The notes beneath the pieces are model-generated. The model saw nothing but the letters and a program-made list of their open reading frames with translations, was not told where the DNA came from and searched no databases. From NCBI GenBank assembly GCA_021371965.1, contig JAJFVE010000131.1:1-64000 (forward strand): a stretch of 64,000 nucleotides of DNA, in the 5' to 3' direction. The position numbers and the translations under genes were made by a program. The DNA is from Planctomycetaceae bacterium (GTDB lineage Bacteria > Planctomycetota > Phycisphaerae > SM23-33). Shown here piece after piece: positions 62,962 through 64,000 of the stretch. The stretch's first letter is position 1; the number at the start of each line of letters is the position of its first letter.

Positions 62962-64000
62962 GTGATCACCGTTGCCAAAGAGGCCGGGAAACGACTGCAA
63001 TTGGGAGAGCTGCTCATCGAGCAGGGCGCCCTGACGAGCGAGCAACTCGCCAACGGCCTGCAGGTGCAGAAAGAAGACGGCAACCGCCTGCTGCTGGGCG
63101 AAGTGCTCATGAAGCAGGGACTGTGCACCGAAGAGCAGATCATGGCCGCCCTGGCGCGCGTCTACGGCGTGCCCTTTGCCCACATCTCGCCCAAGATCGC
63201 CGACCCGACGGTCATCGACGTCCTGCCGCGCGACTTCCTCGACAGCCACACCGTCTTGCCGCTCTTTCGCGTCAAGAACCGCCTGTCCCTGGCGGTGACG
63301 GAACCGGCCAATGTCTTCCTCATCGAGGAAGTCGCCCGCATGACCGGCTGCGAGGTTCTGCCCATCTGCGCCACCGCCAAGGACATCAAGGCCACCCTTG
63401 AGACGCACCTGCCGGCCGCCAATGTCTTCGTCATTGATGACATCCTGGACGAGTCCGATGCCGGCGACCTGTCGCTGGTCGAGGAGAAGGTCGACGACAT
63501 CGGCGACCTCGAGGCCGCCGCCGAAGGCTCGCCCATCATCAAGCTGGTGAACTACCTCATCTACAGCGCCGTGCGCGAGGGCGCCAGCGACATCCACATC
63601 GAGCCCGACGACAACGCCCTGCGCGTGCGGTTCCGCGTCGACGGCTCGCTCTACGAAAAGCTGCATCCGCCGCACAAGATGCTCCCGGCCATCTCCAGCC
63701 GCATCAAGATCATGGCCGGCCTGGACATCTCCGAGCGTCGCCTGCCGCAGGACGGCGGCATCCACGTGATGATGGACGGCCGCCCGGTCGACCTGCGAGT
63801 CAGCACGCTGCCGGGCCGCCACGGCGAGAAGATCGTCATCCGCGTGATCGACAACCGCTCGGTGCTGGTGAACCTGGAGAAGCTCGGCTTCGAGTACGAG
63901 ATGCTCAAGCTGTGGCGCGCGGCCATCGCAACGCCTAACGGGATCGTGCTGGTGACGGGCCCTACCGGCAGCGGCAAGAGCACCACGCTCTACAGCGTGC
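62962..64000 (+). CDS. pilB: PilB/GspE-type pilus assembly ATPase, N-terminal part
   Basis: The first ~346 residues before the window ends. An MshEN-type N-terminal domain (LGELLIEQGALTSEQL, repeated as LGEVLMKQGLCTEEQI), which in many homologues binds c-di-GMP, is followed by the ATPase core: EGASDIHIEP, RFRVDGSLYE and Walker A GPTGSGKST (~332-340). Start GTG 62962 (GGAGGAAG upstream). It should drive extension of the filament. Confidence 0.92.
   Translation, partial: MITVAKEAGKRLQLGELLIEQGALTSEQLANGLQVQKEDGNRLLLGEVLMKQGLCTEEQIMAALARVYGVPFAHISPKIADPTVIDVLPRDFLDSHTVLPLFRVKNRLSLAVTEPANVFLIEEVARMTGCEVLPICATAKDIKATLETHLPAANVFVIDDILDESDAGDLSLVEEKVDDIGDLEAAAEGSPIIKLVNYLIYSAVREGASDIHIEPDDNALRVRFRVDGSLYEKLHPPHKMLPAISSRIKIMAGLDISERRLPQDGGIHVMMDGRPVDLRVSTLPGRHGEKIVIRVIDNRSVLVNLEKLGFEYEMLKLWRAAIATPNGIVLVTGPTGSGKSTTLYSV

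Overview
The window is a 64 kb piece of a GC-rich bacterial chromosome, most consistent with the phylum Planctomycetota and probably a Phycisphaerae-like member. This is an inference. It rests on a PEP-CTERM secreted protein, LamG-domain surface proteins, a giant GreA fusion, rpmH standing apart from rnpA, and short palindromic repeats scattered between and inside genes. There are no rRNA genes and no CRISPR array. Recognisable promoters follow a TTGAC(G/T) - 17/18 bp - TA(C/G)AAT pattern.

Left part (1-21.9 kb): a truncated GltD-like oxidoreductase, a soluble GAF-PAS-histidine kinase-receiver hybrid, a lipoprotein, a KimA-like potassium importer, an MsbA-like ABC exporter, a XylR-type AraC regulator, the GreA fusion, an asparagine-synthetase-like protein without its glutaminase cysteine, a LamG/PEP-CTERM protein, a BaiN-type flavoprotein, a URO-D-like protein, a secreted protein of unknown function and a GH28-like beta-helix protein.

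Accessory part (22.0-30.4 kb): two related integrative elements stacked at a tRNA-Arg(ACG) gene. The younger one (23.8-30.4 kb) is bounded by a 42-bp repeat of the tRNA 3' end. It carries integrase, an excisionase-like gene, a Rep_trans-like initiator, helix-turn-helix and small genes, a BglII-like nuclease without a visible methyltransferase, and a repeat lipoprotein. The older one (22.0-23.8 kb) is a remnant with a truncated integrase (4 differences in 81 residues), a DUF805 membrane protein and a 180-bp copy of the xis end. Both hold a structured segment that looks like tRNA-Arg.

Core part (30.4-48.3 kb): rpiB, a metallophosphoesterase, rpmH (44 codons, reverse strand), a membrane/TPR protein with purD, a PilZ protein, a pyrR-pyrB-pyrC operon behind a hairpin-rich leader, a radical SAM protein, a candidate small RNA, and a full F-type ATP synthase operon (atpZ, atpI, B, E, F, H, A, G, D, C). 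A nitroreductase-like gene sits between atpD and atpC.

Right part (48.8-64.0 kb): a type IV pilus / type II secretion-like cluster: a major pseudopilin, minor pilins (one fused to LamG), pilM, N, O, P-like, Q, a TPR lipoprotein, a histidine kinase, a receiver, a GAF/HD-GYP phosphodiesterase, a STAS protein and the start of pilB. The genes are nearly contiguous and on one strand, suggesting that assembly and its c-di-GMP / phosphorelay control are co-expressed.
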